Below, piece after piece: positions 1-8,696 of a stretch of 40,922 nt of DNA (its first letter is position 1; each line of letters starts with the position of its first letter). The position numbers and the translations under genes are program-made. The DNA comes from Mesostigma viride (lineage: Eukaryota > Streptophyta > Mesostigmatophyceae > Mesostigmatales > Mesostigmataceae), in assembly GCA_009746045.1 (NCBI GenBank), contig RPFO01000018.1, forward strand, positions 1 through 40,922. The letters are read 5' to 3'. Below the pieces are notes generated by a model, which saw nothing but the letters and a program-made list of their open reading frames with translations, was not told where the DNA came from and searched no databases.

Positions 1-274
1 TGCTTTGGTGAGCCAGGGCAACATCGGAGCTCCTGCCGGCACCACCGTTACCGAGGCAAATTGGCCTACGCGACATTTCACCATGGCCGCGCACCTTAAC
101 ATGCCATCCGCTGGAGAGGGGTGGCAATCAGGTCTCGACTTGAGGGGCACCGCTAGCGTCGTCACTCTCCGGGTCTCCAAGACAGGCGGCACGGACCTCG
201 TCTTGTACATCTTTGCCGAGTCCGAGTCGCGCATGGACATCGGCGCAGGTCGCCAGGCCGTCGTCCAGCTGTAA
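1..274 (+). CDS. 3' fragment of a virus-like (possibly capsid) gene
   Basis: The frame is open from the window edge to TAA at 272-274, giving about 90 C-terminal residues; the true start lies outside. The tail runs through alternating beta-type segments (for example LDLRGTASVVTLRV and LVLYIFAESESRMDI) and ends GAGRQAVVQL. This pattern of short beta strands with a hydrophobic, slightly basic tail recalls the last strands of jelly-roll major capsid proteins of Polinton-like viruses, but that is recall of a general pattern, not an alignment. The next reading frame starts only 31 bp downstream on the same strand, and the one after that follows with a similar gap, as in compact viral genomes. It could equally be an unrelated beta-sandwich protein. 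The fragment itself looks intact. Confidence 0.4.
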   Translation, partial: ALVSQGNIGAPAGTTVTEANWPTRHFTMAAHLNMPSAGEGWQSGLDLRGTASVVTLRVSKTGGTDLVLYIFAESESRMDIGAGRQAVVQL

Positions 275-305
275 AAATCTCCCTCCCTAGTATACTGTGT
301 CTTCG

Positions 306-361
306 ATGGATTATCTCAAAGACCCTAGGATAGTCCCAAACCCCTTCAACAGGCAGATACT
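306..361 (+). pseudogene. 5' half of a 57-codon ORF split by the Ty3 element
   Basis: ATG at 306 opens a frame (MDYLKDPRIVPNPFNRQ...) that runs into the Ty3 insertion at 361. If 362-40446 and one copy of the 5-bp target duplication are removed, the frame continues without a stop at 40452 and ends at TAG 40567-40569, 57 codons in all. No family is recognised. Its position between two co-directional genes with 31- and 25-bp gaps argues that it was a real small gene before the insertion. Confidence 0.5.
357..361. repeat. Target site duplication of the Ty3 element (left copy)
   Basis: ATACT directly precedes the LTR start TGTTACG and is repeated at 40447-40451 directly after the other LTR end GTAACA. 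A 5-bp duplication is normal for Ty3/gypsy integrases. Confidence 0.9.
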
Positions 362-925
362 TGTTACGCCTCGGGTATCTACCACTACCTCTACCTCTAC
401 CTGGCCTGATGCTACCTAAACTAGTCAAGCCACCTCTAGTTAAACCCCTAGCGAAAGACGAACGAGACGATCCAGATCTCAATGCATTAACGTAAGTGTT
501 GCTATAATACGCCATAAGCCATTTACACAACCCGTTTACTCCAGGAATAGAGGAAGGAAACACAACTACACTGCCGTGACCCAAGCCTATATGTGTTAAT
601 TCATTTAACACACGCCGAGTGCACACACGAGGGGTAGAACGTGCATAAATGGTCACCAACGGTCCAACACGCTCGGGCCGACATGGCCCTCGCCTACAGA
701 TGCACCGGCACACATACAGATGCACGCTGGTCCACTACATTCTACCAAAGGATCAGGACCACTAGTAAAGTACGCGGCGCGGCGCCCAAAGGCACCCAAT
801 GTACCACAGTACTGTTACGAGGACAAATAGTGTCCCGGTAGGAGCTACACGTAAACCTAGGGACAACCGAGGCAAAAGACCTAATTTACGTCCGTAACTA
901 CAACGAATTGTTACGCGACGTAACA
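362..925 (-). repeat. 3' LTR of the Ty3 element
   Basis: A 564-bp sequence from TGTTACGCCT to GACGTAACA, matched at 34554-35101 plus 40431/40432-40446. The copies differ by a few substitutions (for example near 624, 714 and 752) and small indels near 827. No coding content is claimed inside it. Confidence 0.93.
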
Positions 926-935
926 CCTCCCCCCC
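926..935 (-). other. Polypurine tract (plus-strand primer site)
   Basis: On the element's sense strand GGGGGGGAGG abuts the 3' LTR start TGTTACG. A purine run directly upstream of the 3' LTR is the normal primer for plus-strand synthesis. Similar G7-8, A, G4-5 tracts occur at 5368-5379 and 31769-31782. Confidence 0.8.
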
Positions 936-1292
936 ACAAAGGTAGGGAGCCCTCTCCCTACGCACAGGGAGGAAAACAAGGGTAGGAAACCTAATGCACC
1001 CAGCACACACCAACACATCGGCAGACCATCCAAGATACAAGGCACCAACGTATTAACTCGGTCTCCACCACCACGCCGGGAGGTGTAGGGTTAGCCAGCA
1101 CCAAGCCTGGTGGTAGGTTCCCCTAACTGCCTGGAACAAAGTCCTTGCCGGGGGGAACGGCACTGGGCAGGACACACAGAGTAAACAAATCAGTACCAAG
1201 GACCAAGAACGACCAGTCAACTGGCCAGAACGTGAGGGCGACTCTATATACCGGAGGGACAACACCCTCAGGTCGGGCCTAAGGCCCTCTAT
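936..1292 (-). other. Non-coding stretch between the last ORF and the polypurine tract
   Basis: This holds the 3' untranslated part of the Ty3 element. Open frames here are short and overlap on both strands, with no recognisable motif. Nothing further is seen. Confidence 0.5.
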
Positions 1293-3332
1293 CTAATGGC
1301 CATCCGTCTGGTAAGTACCACGGGAGGCCAGCAGGACATCCAGGTACGCCTGGTAGTGAGACACATCCTCAGCATTGTCGTGCCTATCTACAGTGAGGAA
1401 AACATCGGCCCACACGCCGTCAGGAAAAAGACCCAGGAAGGCCCAGTAATACCTATGCTGCGTAAGAACGACCTGGCCCCGGGCCCAGTCCAGGAAACCA
1501 CAGGCAAAGAGGCGTAGGAAAGGCTCTACCGCGATCAGGCAGAGAGCCCGCAGGAGCAGGCGATGGTACCGGATCCGAGGGCGCATACCCGTCGGGAAAA
1601 ACAGATCTACCAGGGGCTCCACGTTGGACGGCCACAACCGGATATGCCGAATCTCACGGGAGCGCCACCGACGGGCACACTGTCGCGACCCGAACGTCTC
1701 GAGGTAGTCGCTAGCCCGGGGAGGAGGATGACCCCGAGAGTCCAAACCCTGGCCCGGGATGGGCGCTGGACGACGGGCATCCCACTCTAGGATGGGCTGA
1801 AGGACCGTGCTGTACGTGGCACCCGGCACCGCAGGAAACTCTACCGTAAGGGCATCTGAGGCCATAATGCCCAGAGGCGGAGGGTAAGCCCACTGGAACC
1901 CGCCGTAGGTGTCCAAGTCATTGTGGCGCCTAGCCCAGCGATACAGGACGCGCCGAACCAGGATCTCACCCTGGAACACCGGATCAGCTAAAATAACCAT
2001 ATCGAAAGGAGGCCGATCAGTCTCAACTGGTAGGCCACGGTCCCGCGGCGCCCGACACACCTGGGAGAACCCGTAGGACATGGGCGAAATGGCAAGCTCG
2101 GCGGAGGCGCGCGGCAGGTCACACTGGCGGCAGGCGAGCGCAGACATACCGTACCCAAAGACAGGCGTGTCGCGCGACTCCGGAGTCGCATGCACCACAG
2201 AAGGGGCCCGATCCCGATCGCCCTCTGACAACTCCCGAAGGGAATCGGCAGCGCGGGTGGCGCGAGGGTCAGAGCCACTGGACCGAACAACCGCAGCCAA
2301 AGACCGCGGGGCCGAAGGGACAGGGGCCGACGAAGGGGTAGGAACCGGCACAGACGCAGACGGCGCCGGTACAACAGGGGGCCGCGTCGGACCCGATGCC
2401 GCAGGGGGTCGCGACGGACCCGCCTCCGCAGCTGGCGCGCCGGTCTCTGGGGGCGGAGCACCACCAGGCCACATGTTGAAAATAGGGCCCGTGGGGACAG
2501 GCAATCCGGCATACGACTGGTTACCGTCTAAGCTCCAGTCAGGCACCGGGATCCTCTGCGGAGGACCGCCCTCCCAAAGCCTGGGAAGACCGCCCGGGTC
2601 GCTGAAGAAACCCCGCGAGGGCGGCGCTGACGTGGTGGGCGGCTCGGACGCGGCGGCGACGGGCGCGGCCGCTGGGACGGCGGACTCGCGCCGAGGCGCA
2701 GGTACGTCAGTAGCAGGCGCAGAGGTAGCCGAAGGCGTAGGAGCCGCAGCAACAGAGGGAACCGCAGCCGCCGAGGGCTCGCGCGGCACAGACGGACCCG
2801 TAGACGTCGAGGCGACCGAAGGGGAAGGGGGCACAGCTGCGGCAGACACCCCACCTGGCGTGGCTGGAGCGTGCGCCTGGGCCGCCATGAAGGCCCCGAA
2901 GGCCGCCGTCAGGGACTGGATCTGCGCCTGCATCGCAGAAACTGTCGCCGAAAGAGGATCAGGCTCACGACCAGAGCCCAAAGGGGTAGGCTCCACCGAT
3001 GCGCACAGGACCGACCTCGGTGAAGACGGGACAGGGGAAGGCGCCGACACTGAAGAGGAGGACGCCGCAGGGGAGGCCGAATACTCAGGAGTATACTGTG
3101 CCTCTACTGGCGCGTCCGTAGGAGTAGGGTCGCCCAATCCTACGCCCGCTGTCTGGTCTGCTATCTCCATGAACTCTACTGCCCGTAGAAGGTCGCAGGG
3201 GTTCTCATCTACTTCCGCATCACCCTCGGCCGGAAGCCAGGGGAACACATCCCGTAGGCAGGAGCGGCCCACAGGGGTAGAAAGGTAGGAAAAAACCCGG
3301 GGGCACTGGAGAACCGCAGCTATCTGTCCCAA
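1293..3332 (-). CDS. Unknown 679-aa third ORF of the Ty3 element
   Basis: ATG at 3332, stop at 1293, downstream of integrase on the element's sense strand. Layout: a short N-terminal globular part (about residues 1-60), a region with a short heptad-like helix (around VSAMQAQIQSLTAAFGAFMAAQ), a long Pro/Ala/Ser-rich low-complexity linker (roughly residues 60-400), and a C-terminal globular part of about 270 residues rich in Arg, Trp and Tyr. There is no signal peptide, no membrane segment and no protease, RT or zinc knuckle motif, so it does not look like an envelope gene. The helix plus Pro-rich linker resembles some Gag-like or capsid-accessory proteins, but this is only a resemblance. Its maintained length in an element with near-identical LTRs suggests it is functional. 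Long minus-frame openings opposite it (2080-3288) are shadows of the GC-rich repetitive linker. Confidence 0.65.
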   Translation of the reverse strand: MGQIAAVLQCPRVFSYLSTPVGRSCLRDVFPWLPAEGDAEVDENPCDLLRAVEFMEIADQTAGVGLGDPTPTDAPVEAQYTPEYSASPAASSSSVSAPSPVPSSPRSVLCASVEPTPLGSGREPDPLSATVSAMQAQIQSLTAAFGAFMAAQAHAPATPGGVSAAAVPPSPSVASTSTGPSVPREPSAAAVPSVAAAPTPSATSAPATDVPAPRRESAVPAAAPVAAASEPPTTSAPPSRGFFSDPGGLPRLWEGGPPQRIPVPDWSLDGNQSYAGLPVPTGPIFNMWPGGAPPPETGAPAAEAGPSRPPAASGPTRPPVVPAPSASVPVPTPSSAPVPSAPRSLAAVVRSSGSDPRATRAADSLRELSEGDRDRAPSVVHATPESRDTPVFGYGMSALACRQCDLPRASAELAISPMSYGFSQVCRAPRDRGLPVETDRPPFDMVILADPVFQGEILVRRVLYRWARRHNDLDTYGGFQWAYPPPLGIMASDALTVEFPAVPGATYSTVLQPILEWDARRPAPIPGQGLDSRGHPPPRASDYLETFGSRQCARRWRSREIRHIRLWPSNVEPLVDLFFPTGMRPRIRYHRLLLRALCLIAVEPFLRLFACGFLDWARGQVVLTQHRYYWAFLGLFPDGVWADVFLTVDRHDNAEDVSHYQAYLDVLLASRGTYQTDGH

Positions 3333-3359
3333 GGCTGGACAGCGGGAGCCACATCCTAA

Positions 3360-3620
3360 TTACAAACAGTGCCCGGCATCGTCGAACCCGTGCAAAACAA
3401 GCTGTTGCGGTTCGTCAGGGGAGGGACCGTACCACGTGACCCCGAAGAGAGCAGCCCTGACTAAACTCGCATGTTGGGCCTGGAGGGCCGGCTGCACGAT
3501 GCCACCCGGAAAACTGGACCGTGACACCCAGCGGCCCGGAAGGGCCTCGAAGTACAGCTCAGGGTCCGGTAGGGGCGGGGACGGCAGCGGGCTCTCAGCC
3601 GGAGGGGTAGGCTCTGACAT
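3360..3620 (-). CDS. Small Pro-rich ORF between integrase and the 679-aa ORF
   Basis: ATG at 3618-3620 gives 86 residues: an N-terminal Pro/Ser/Glu-rich segment (MSEPTPPAESPLPSPPLPD) followed by a compact domain containing YFEALPGRW and FGVTWYGPSPDEP. It ends 28 bp before the 679-aa ORF begins and starts 77 bp after the integrase stop, so the two look like a pair of accessory genes. No family is recognised. An upstream in-frame extension to 3746 overlaps the chromodomain end and is less likely. Confidence 0.45.
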   Translation of the reverse strand: MSEPTPPAESPLPSPPLPDPELYFEALPGRWVSRSSFPGGIVQPALQAQHASLVRAALFGVTWYGPSPDEPQQLVLHGFDDAGHCL

Positions 3621-3696
3621 GACGGCTGCGGAGGGGAGGGGACAACCAACCACCCGTCGACAGCAGACATAACATAAGAGAGGAGAAGGTCTACAA

Positions 3697-5379
3697 CTAG
3701 AGCTTGTGCAGGGTTTTATATTCCTGCAGCAGGCGACTACACCCATCTAGCTCACTCTCCGTATACCAGACCTTATCTACTTCACTACGAGCATACATCC
3801 ACTTCACTTTATACTGACGCTGGGTACCGCGGCCCTTTTTGATATCTCTATGGGCCACGATACTTTCTACTTCGTCTTCTACTTCCCCAGTGTCAGGGTT
3901 ATGCTCTAAAGGGGCAGGCGCTAGCTCTCTACCAGCGAACGTACTAGGGTGGTACAGTTTCAGCTGGCTTCTATGGAAGGTGTTTGAATGTGTCTGCCAA
4001 GAGGTAGGGATATCGACTTTATATAAGAAATTTCCTACTCTAGACAACACATGGAAGGGTCCTAAGAAGGCGGGCCTAAGTTTGACCTTAAGTTCTGCTT
4101 CAAACTTATGAGCAAAACGGCCAACACGGGGGCCTTCTACTAATACTAGATCTCCTATTTCTATCTCAGGTGCTCTTCTATCTAAGGAGGCACGCAACCT
4201 AGCAAGGTACTTAGACTGAGCTTTTTGGTACCCTGAGATCGCGTGGTCATGAGCAGTTTTCATTCTATCTAGTAAGGACTGTACACCTTCTACAGTATCT
4301 CGGGACACATCATCCTTGTCCCGTAGAGGACTAGCTAAGAGAGAGGTAGGAGTAAGAGGCTGTCTACCAGTATCTAGGAAGAAGGGCGTATATCCATGCG
4401 CAGCTTGGGGACAATTGTTGAGGGAGAACTCTACCAAACATAAATAATCCTCCCAATCACTTCCCGAGCCATTAACATAGTGCCTAAGCGCTTCTTCCAC
4501 TACCCTATTAAGACGCTCTACTAAATGAGAGGAGGAGGAGTGGTAGGCAGTACCGTAGGTAACCTTGGTACCGATGGCAGCGAAAAACTGCTGCCAAAAA
4601 TCTGAGGTAAATAACTTATCCTTATCACTAATAAACTGCCTACTCAAACCATGATATCTGTATACATTATTGAGGTATAGGCGTGCGCAATCACGTGCTG
4701 TGAGTTCTAAAGGACACGGCACGAGATGGCACATACGAGTAAAACGATCTATGAACACAAGGATCTGGGCATTGCCCCTATCATTCTTTCTAAAAGGTCC
4801 TACAAAATCCATCATGATAGAATCCCACGGCATGATGGGGTCAGGCAAGGTCCTAGGTTCTGCTATCTGTCCTACGTTATTGGGTTTCATCTCCTGGCAA
4901 GATTGACAAGTTCTAACATACTCATCTACATCCTTATAAAGGGAAGGCCAGTAATAAGAGCGGGCTACTAGGTCCCGTACCCGTTTACCACCCTGATGAG
5001 CAGCTAAGTCATGCAACTCAAAGAGCAAGGAGGAGCGACAGATAGGAGGGACATACAGGCGCCATTGAGGGGGAGAATCTGCTATCTGCACATATAAAAA
5101 CCCACCTACAAATTTACAAGGGTGCTTGCCTAATTGTTGGGGATGTGCAGCAATGGCAGCTAACGCTTCCGGCTCAGTGGCCGTAAATCTACTAATAAGA
5201 CGTTCAAGATCAGAGGTAGGCATCGCTACAGAGGTATCCAGAACAGGTTTAAAGAGATCTCCTACCGCCTTGCCAAAGAGAAGGGGAGGTCCTAGAGGGA
5301 CTATGTTTTCATAAGACTTTCCTGACCTAGTCGCTATATGGCTAAGCGGTATAGAAATTTTATTTTTCCCCTCCCCCCC
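3697..5379 (-). CDS. pol: Ty3 pol, integrase with C-terminal chromodomain
   Basis: Integrase half of pol. It has an HHCC zinc finger (HDLAAH ... CQSC), a DDE core with D in MMDFVGPF, D in QFISDKDKL and E in HLVERLNR, and a C-terminal chromodomain (about VESIVAHRDIKKGRG ... WYTESEL) near residues 445-500 of the 508-residue part that starts at ATG 5223. The chromodomain places it with chromoviruses, whose integrases target modified chromatin. The frame is open upstream of 5223 to the G-run at 5373-5379, where it lies -1 relative to the RNase H frame. Either a base is missing in that run or the two frames are joined by -1 frameshifting. It ends at 3697. Confidence 0.9.
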   Translation of the reverse strand, partial: GGEGKNKISIPLSHIATRSGKSYENIVPLGPPLLFGKAVGDLFKPVLDTSVAMPTSDLERLISRFTATEPEALAAIAAHPQQLGKHPCKFVGGFLYVQIADSPPQWRLYVPPICRSSLLFELHDLAAHQGGKRVRDLVARSYYWPSLYKDVDEYVRTCQSCQEMKPNNVGQIAEPRTLPDPIMPWDSIMMDFVGPFRKNDRGNAQILVFIDRFTRMCHLVPCPLELTARDCARLYLNNVYRYHGLSRQFISDKDKLFTSDFWQQFFAAIGTKVTYGTAYHSSSSHLVERLNRVVEEALRHYVNGSGSDWEDYLCLVEFSLNNCPQAAHGYTPFFLDTGRQPLTPTSLLASPLRDKDDVSRDTVEGVQSLLDRMKTAHDHAISGYQKAQSKYLARLRASLDRRAPEIEIGDLVLVEGPRVGRFAHKFEAELKVKLRPAFLGPFHVLSRVGNFLYKVDIPTSWQTHSNTFHRSQLKLYHPSTFAGRELAPAPLEHNPDTGEVEDEVESIVAHRDIKKGRGTQRQYKVKWMYARSEVDKVWYTESELDGCSRLLQEYKTLHKL

Positions 5380-6168
5380 ACCGAGGCCACGGGAAGGGCC
5401 TCACACGGGAGAGAGAGTCCTACGTGAGAAAGGAGATCAGGCATGCGAACAGCTGTATGAAAGAGGTAGGCATAGGATTCATCATCAGGTAGTTCACCAT
5501 AAGGGGTTACACCCATAGTAGTAGGAACTAGAGTAGTATTGAGAACATCAAGGTCCTCGAAAAAGGAGTAATCTGCACGACGAGAGAGTGCATCTGGTAC
5601 TATGTTATCTACACCCTTAACATACTGAAGTTTAAAAGGGGAAAACTGTGCTAAAAATTCCATCCAGCGCGCTTGCCGAGGGGTAAGGTTGGGTTGGGAG
5701 AGAAGATGGGTAAGGGGACGGTGATCCGTTTGGATAACTAACCTATAAGGATCTAGCTCACAGGGTTCATTCAGGCAGACATCAAATTGAGCACCTTTAA
5801 GAAAGTGCTGCCACGCGTGGCAACAATACACCACCGCTAAGAGTTCCTGCTGGTGTACGGGATAGTTACGCTCCGCAGGGAGCATTGTCCTAGAGATATA
5901 CTCAATTGGCTGTAAGCCCTGACCCTGATCCTGGAGAAGGACGCCCCCTATAGCTACCTTACTAGCATCTGTAGCTACCACAAAGGGTTTAGTAGTATCC
6001 GGTAGGATGAGTACAGGAGGGGAAAGGAGTAGGGATTTTAGACACTGAAAAGCCGACTGACATTCACTACTCCAAACAAAGGGGATATCCTTCTTTAATA
6101 AATGATTAATAGGGGCTGCTATAGTTGCGAAACGCGGGATAAAACGCCTATAGTAGGAAGCAATTCCT
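5334..6168 (-). CDS. pol: Ty3 pol, RT C-terminal end and RNase H
   Basis: Continues the RT frame exactly where the giant transposon interrupted it: SFLG on the far side (30101 onward) joins IASYYRRFIPRFATIAAPI here once the insertion and one TCCT copy are removed. RNase H motifs follow: ATDASKVAIGGVLLQ (first Asp), the Glu of HQQELLAVVY, IQTDHRPLT and NIVPDALSR, the usual D-E-D-D set of the Ty3 RNase H. The frame stops at 5334-5336, 13 codons past a G7 run (5373-5379) after which integrase is read in the -1 frame. The 5' part of the open frame beyond 6168 is transposon sequence. Confidence 0.9.
5368..5379 (-). promoter_or_regulatory. G7-A-G4 tract: candidate frameshift site or internal polypurine tract
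   Basis: On the sense strand a GGGGGGG run followed by AGGGGAAAAA lies where the RNase H frame hands over to integrase in -1. It contains a G GGG GGG heptamer in the zero frame and also resembles the 3' polypurine tract at 926-935. It could be functional, or the run could simply be one base short in this sequence. Confidence 0.35.
6165..6168. repeat. Target site duplication of the giant transposon (left copy)
   Basis: TCCT at 6165-6168 is repeated at 30097-30100. Removing 6169-30096 and one TCCT restores the Ty3 RT/RNase H frame, which confirms the borders to the base. Confidence 0.9.
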
Positions 6169-6232
6169 GGGTGGTCCCACGCGGAATGGGGTAGATTTTT
6201 GCAAGAAAAAAACGCTAATTTCAATCGTCCGA
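6169..6232 (+). repeat. Left terminal inverted repeat of the giant transposon
   Basis: Starts GGGTGGTCCCACGCGGAATG and ends CAATCGTCCGA. It matches the reverse complement of 30024-30096 apart from a gap of about 9-14 bp after GGGGT (here AGATTTTTGC instead of CATTTTTGGCGCATTTTGC) and one A/G difference. Confidence 0.92.
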
Positions 6233-6616
6233 AAACCGGACATTGCGCCGAAATTCTTGCCGAAAATTTGGCAGCCGAGCGAATTTTTCGCCCGACGGAC
6301 TTTGCGCCGAAATTTTGTGTCTGCCGTGCTTCGAACTCAACCGACTCCTGCTGTTGCGTGCACTTTGTCCGATGCCTGCAGGCCACGCACGAATTTTGCG
6401 ACCGAAATATGACGACTAGACAAGTTTATCGACGACCTACATCGATCTATTGCCACTTTTGAAGTCCTTGGCTTGCTAGCAGCTTTTGATTATCAATGCC
6501 GGGAACAAAATTGCCGAAAGTTTTTATTGAATCAGTACATATATGTGCACATGTCCGTAATTTTATCATTCGCAATTTTGACATTGTCGGAGTATTTGAC
6601 AACTTAGGCATTGCGC
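6233..6616. other. Left subterminal region, no gene seen
   Basis: AT-rich in its second half. Short related words (GCGCCGAAATT, CGAAAATTTGGC, GCGAATTTTTCGC) repeat and resemble words inside the right end (CGCGCGAATTTGGCG). They may be subterminal transposase-binding motifs; that is inference. Open frames here are short and unsupported. Confidence 0.4.
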
Positions 6617-7219
6617 CTAGAAAAAGGTGCCCCATCCGTCGATGTCAAAATCGCCGAAGGAGTACACTCCCTGGTACTGGTCTCCCCTGTAGTTGGGAGG
6701 CTCGCCTGTATACATTTTGGTGTTCCACTTGGCCCCGCCGTTCTCCGCAGCAGCCAGGAACTCCTGCTGGGCCTCGGCCCTCAGGCGCATCATTGATACA
6801 TTGGGAGAGCCCGGAATTTCCGTGCTCTCCACCACCACTCTCGCCTGATTGTCAGGCACGCATTGGTAAGCAGGGTTCAAATCTGAATCGGGTGGCACCA
6901 GATCGATCATGCCATTGCCGAACGCAATGACACCTGCACCCCACTGTGCAGAAGGTCCGAGCAACTCTACATCAATTCTGATGTTTGCAGCGTGCTCATT
7001 TTTGTCGACCATCACATAGGTATGCTGAGAACCGAAAATATTGCTCTGCTCCATTTGTGACAGTGTTAAATTTCGGCAAGGTTGGCTGCTTGCAATCGAC
7101 AGGAAATTGGTGACCCCGACAGCCAGACGCGCAAGGGTTATAACTGCAGGTAGAACCCAAAATTTGTCGATAAGGAGTAATGGAAGGGCACGACCACCAG
7201 TCACTAGTATTCGCTTCAC
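6617..7219 (-). CDS. Unknown ORF near the left end of the giant transposon
   Basis: Up to 200 residues, minus strand, stop at 6617-6619; the start is uncertain. The best-looking part is the last 150 residues, from MEQSNIFGSQHTYVMVD through IRIDVELLGPSAQWGAGVI to FGDFDIDGWGTFF, with mixed beta-type and helical composition. Just upstream another frame (to 7256) encodes a Cys-rich stretch (SCPSITPYRQILGSTC, CSYNPCASGC) that may be the true N-terminal part, joined by an intron or by a one-base shift near 7050-7080. No family is recognised. It lies in the same direction as the transposase and could be cargo or an accessory protein. Confidence 0.45.
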   Translation of the reverse strand: MKRILVTGGRALPLLLIDKFWVLPAVITLARLAVGVTNFLSIASSQPCRNLTLSQMEQSNIFGSQHTYVMVDKNEHAANIRIDVELLGPSAQWGAGVIAFGNGMIDLVPPDSDLNPAYQCVPDNQARVVVESTEIPGSPNVSMMRLRAEAQQEFLAAAENGGAKWNTKMYTGEPPNYRGDQYQGVYSFGDFDIDGWGTFF

Positions 7220-7379
7220 CGGACACCTGTTTCAGCTTCCGGATAAAATTCAGCAAGAGCAGCGGCGATTAGATACTAAATATTGCGTTATTGGTTCGTA
7301 CCGTACCCAGACAAAAATTGTACTAGTGACGCAATTGTACTAGGCGGAATGACAACTGCGCCCGGCAAATAAGTATTTA

Positions 7380-7584
7380 TTGCTCCAACCCCAAACCTAA
7401 CTTGTTCCGGAGCTGTTCGAAGCGAAGAGCAATGGAAGGGATCGGACCCGAGCCAGATTTCAGTGCGGAACATGATGGCTGGCCTACCTCACTCCGAACA
7501 TTAATGTGGACCCGGGTTCGAATCCTGTCAGTGCTATTCGCTTCGAACAGTTCCGGAACGATTTTTTTTGTGGGGGTGGAGCAA
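7380..7584. mobile_element. MITE-like foldback element
   Basis: 205 bp with imperfect inverted arms of about 50 bp: TTGCTCCAACCCC and TGTTCCGGAGCTGTTCGAAG on the left match GGGGGTGGAGCAA and CTTCGAACAGTTCCGGAACG on the right. TA flanks both ends (7378-7379, 7585-7586), so it may be a TA-targeting MITE. The loop contains GGTTCGAATCC (7515-7525), identical to a tRNA B-box. 7585-7879 beyond it is AT-rich with nothing recognisable. Confidence 0.6.
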
Positions 7585-7879
7585 TAAATTCTCGACATGC
7601 AGAAACAAATGTCGAATAGATTGTGCAAAAAAATATCGAAATCCTTATCATTATTTAAATATACAGCATAAAATTATGTTGCAGTAAAAAATAACTGTTA
7701 ATTGAAGGCCGCAAAAAATTATCAACTACCCTTAAACTTGACCACAGAAAGATCTCAAAAATATATACAATATATGCGGCCACCTTTTTACACCCTACTG
7801 AAGCCCCACTCTAAAGATATAATACGAGCCGAAACTAGGGCGTCGTCTACCCGCAGCGAGACCCCAATTTCTTGTTAAT

Positions 7880-8625
7880 TTAAGTCGGTGCCGGCCCCTC
7901 CGGGGCTTCATCCTTGATCACCAGCGTAGTAAGCCACTTGTCGAGCTCCTTGCTCATCCTGATGTCGGCACACATTCCGTCGCTGCGCACGCGTGCTTCT
8001 AGCCGGAGAGCCGGAGCGACGCAGAGATAGCAATTCACAAGCTCGGGCTGGCGTGACGGTGGCCAATCCTCAACGTTGAGCGTGAAATGCAGGGGGTCAT
8101 GCTTATCCCGCTTCCAAATCCGAACGGGAAGAATGCCGTTCCCGGCGAGGAACAGCTCCTTCTCCCGTCCGTTCCGGCCCTCGACCCACCTCTCGAAGTT
8201 CTCGTCTAACACGATCGGCCCGGCTTCGCTTACAACCTCAGCCAACCAGAACGGGTGGATGGGATCGTGATCCGTGTCCTTGTCCGATGGAACTGCCACA
8301 TAGTCGTGGAGTCTCATCTGCCGGCCCATCGCCTCCCGCTTGTCCTTCAGCTGCTCCCCCCGCGTCACCATGCGAACCGGAGGGTTGGGCTGGCTCGGTG
8401 GCAGCAAACGGACAGTTTTCATCGAGCTTCCTGCATCATTGAACTCGATGATAAACGACCACTCGCTTAGACATCCCTCAAACCGCCCAGCCAAACAGGC
8501 GGACAGTAGCAGGAATAGCGCCTAATCATCAAAAGGCCAGGGTCGGACTTGTCCAGTCGCCACCAATGCGCCTTCTTGATGCCAGGCACCTCCTCAACCT
8601 CCGCGCGTCGGCCGGACTCGACGTC
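7880..8625 (-). CDS. Transposase exon 3 (C-terminal part, one frame break)
   Basis: Follows a 3' splice site (GATGACAG, AG at 8627-8626). The first frame reads DVESGRRAEVEEVPGIKK and then RRYSCYCPP; near 8495-8505 the frame must shift by one missing base to continue CLAGRFEGCLSEW and run to the stop at 7880. The joined pattern (Trp pair, RRY, three spaced Cys, Gly, Cys, Glu-Trp) makes sense as one small Cys-rich module, so the break looks like a one-base loss beside a C-rich stretch. Later parts (LHDYVAVPSDKD, HPFWLAEVV) resemble a BAH- or chromo-like 'functional contact' segment, by composition only. It ends in an acidic and Pro-rich tail. Confidence 0.6.
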
Positions 8626-8696
8626 CTGTCATCAAATAGTTAGGACAAAAAGAATACCGTTCAAATTAGCAAAATTGACCAAAAACCAATAAAACA

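Noticed and set aside
2080-3288. A 402-codon plus-strand gene opposite the third Ty3 ORF
   Set aside because: It is a shadow of the GC-rich Pro/Ala linker: composition is Gly/Ala/Thr low complexity and the minus-strand ORF fits the element's gene order.
7428-7540. A tRNA gene around the B-box in the MITE loop
   Set aside because: The apparent acceptor pairing is part of the inverted-repeat arms, the length is about 110 nt and no D-arm or anticodon arm can be drawn.
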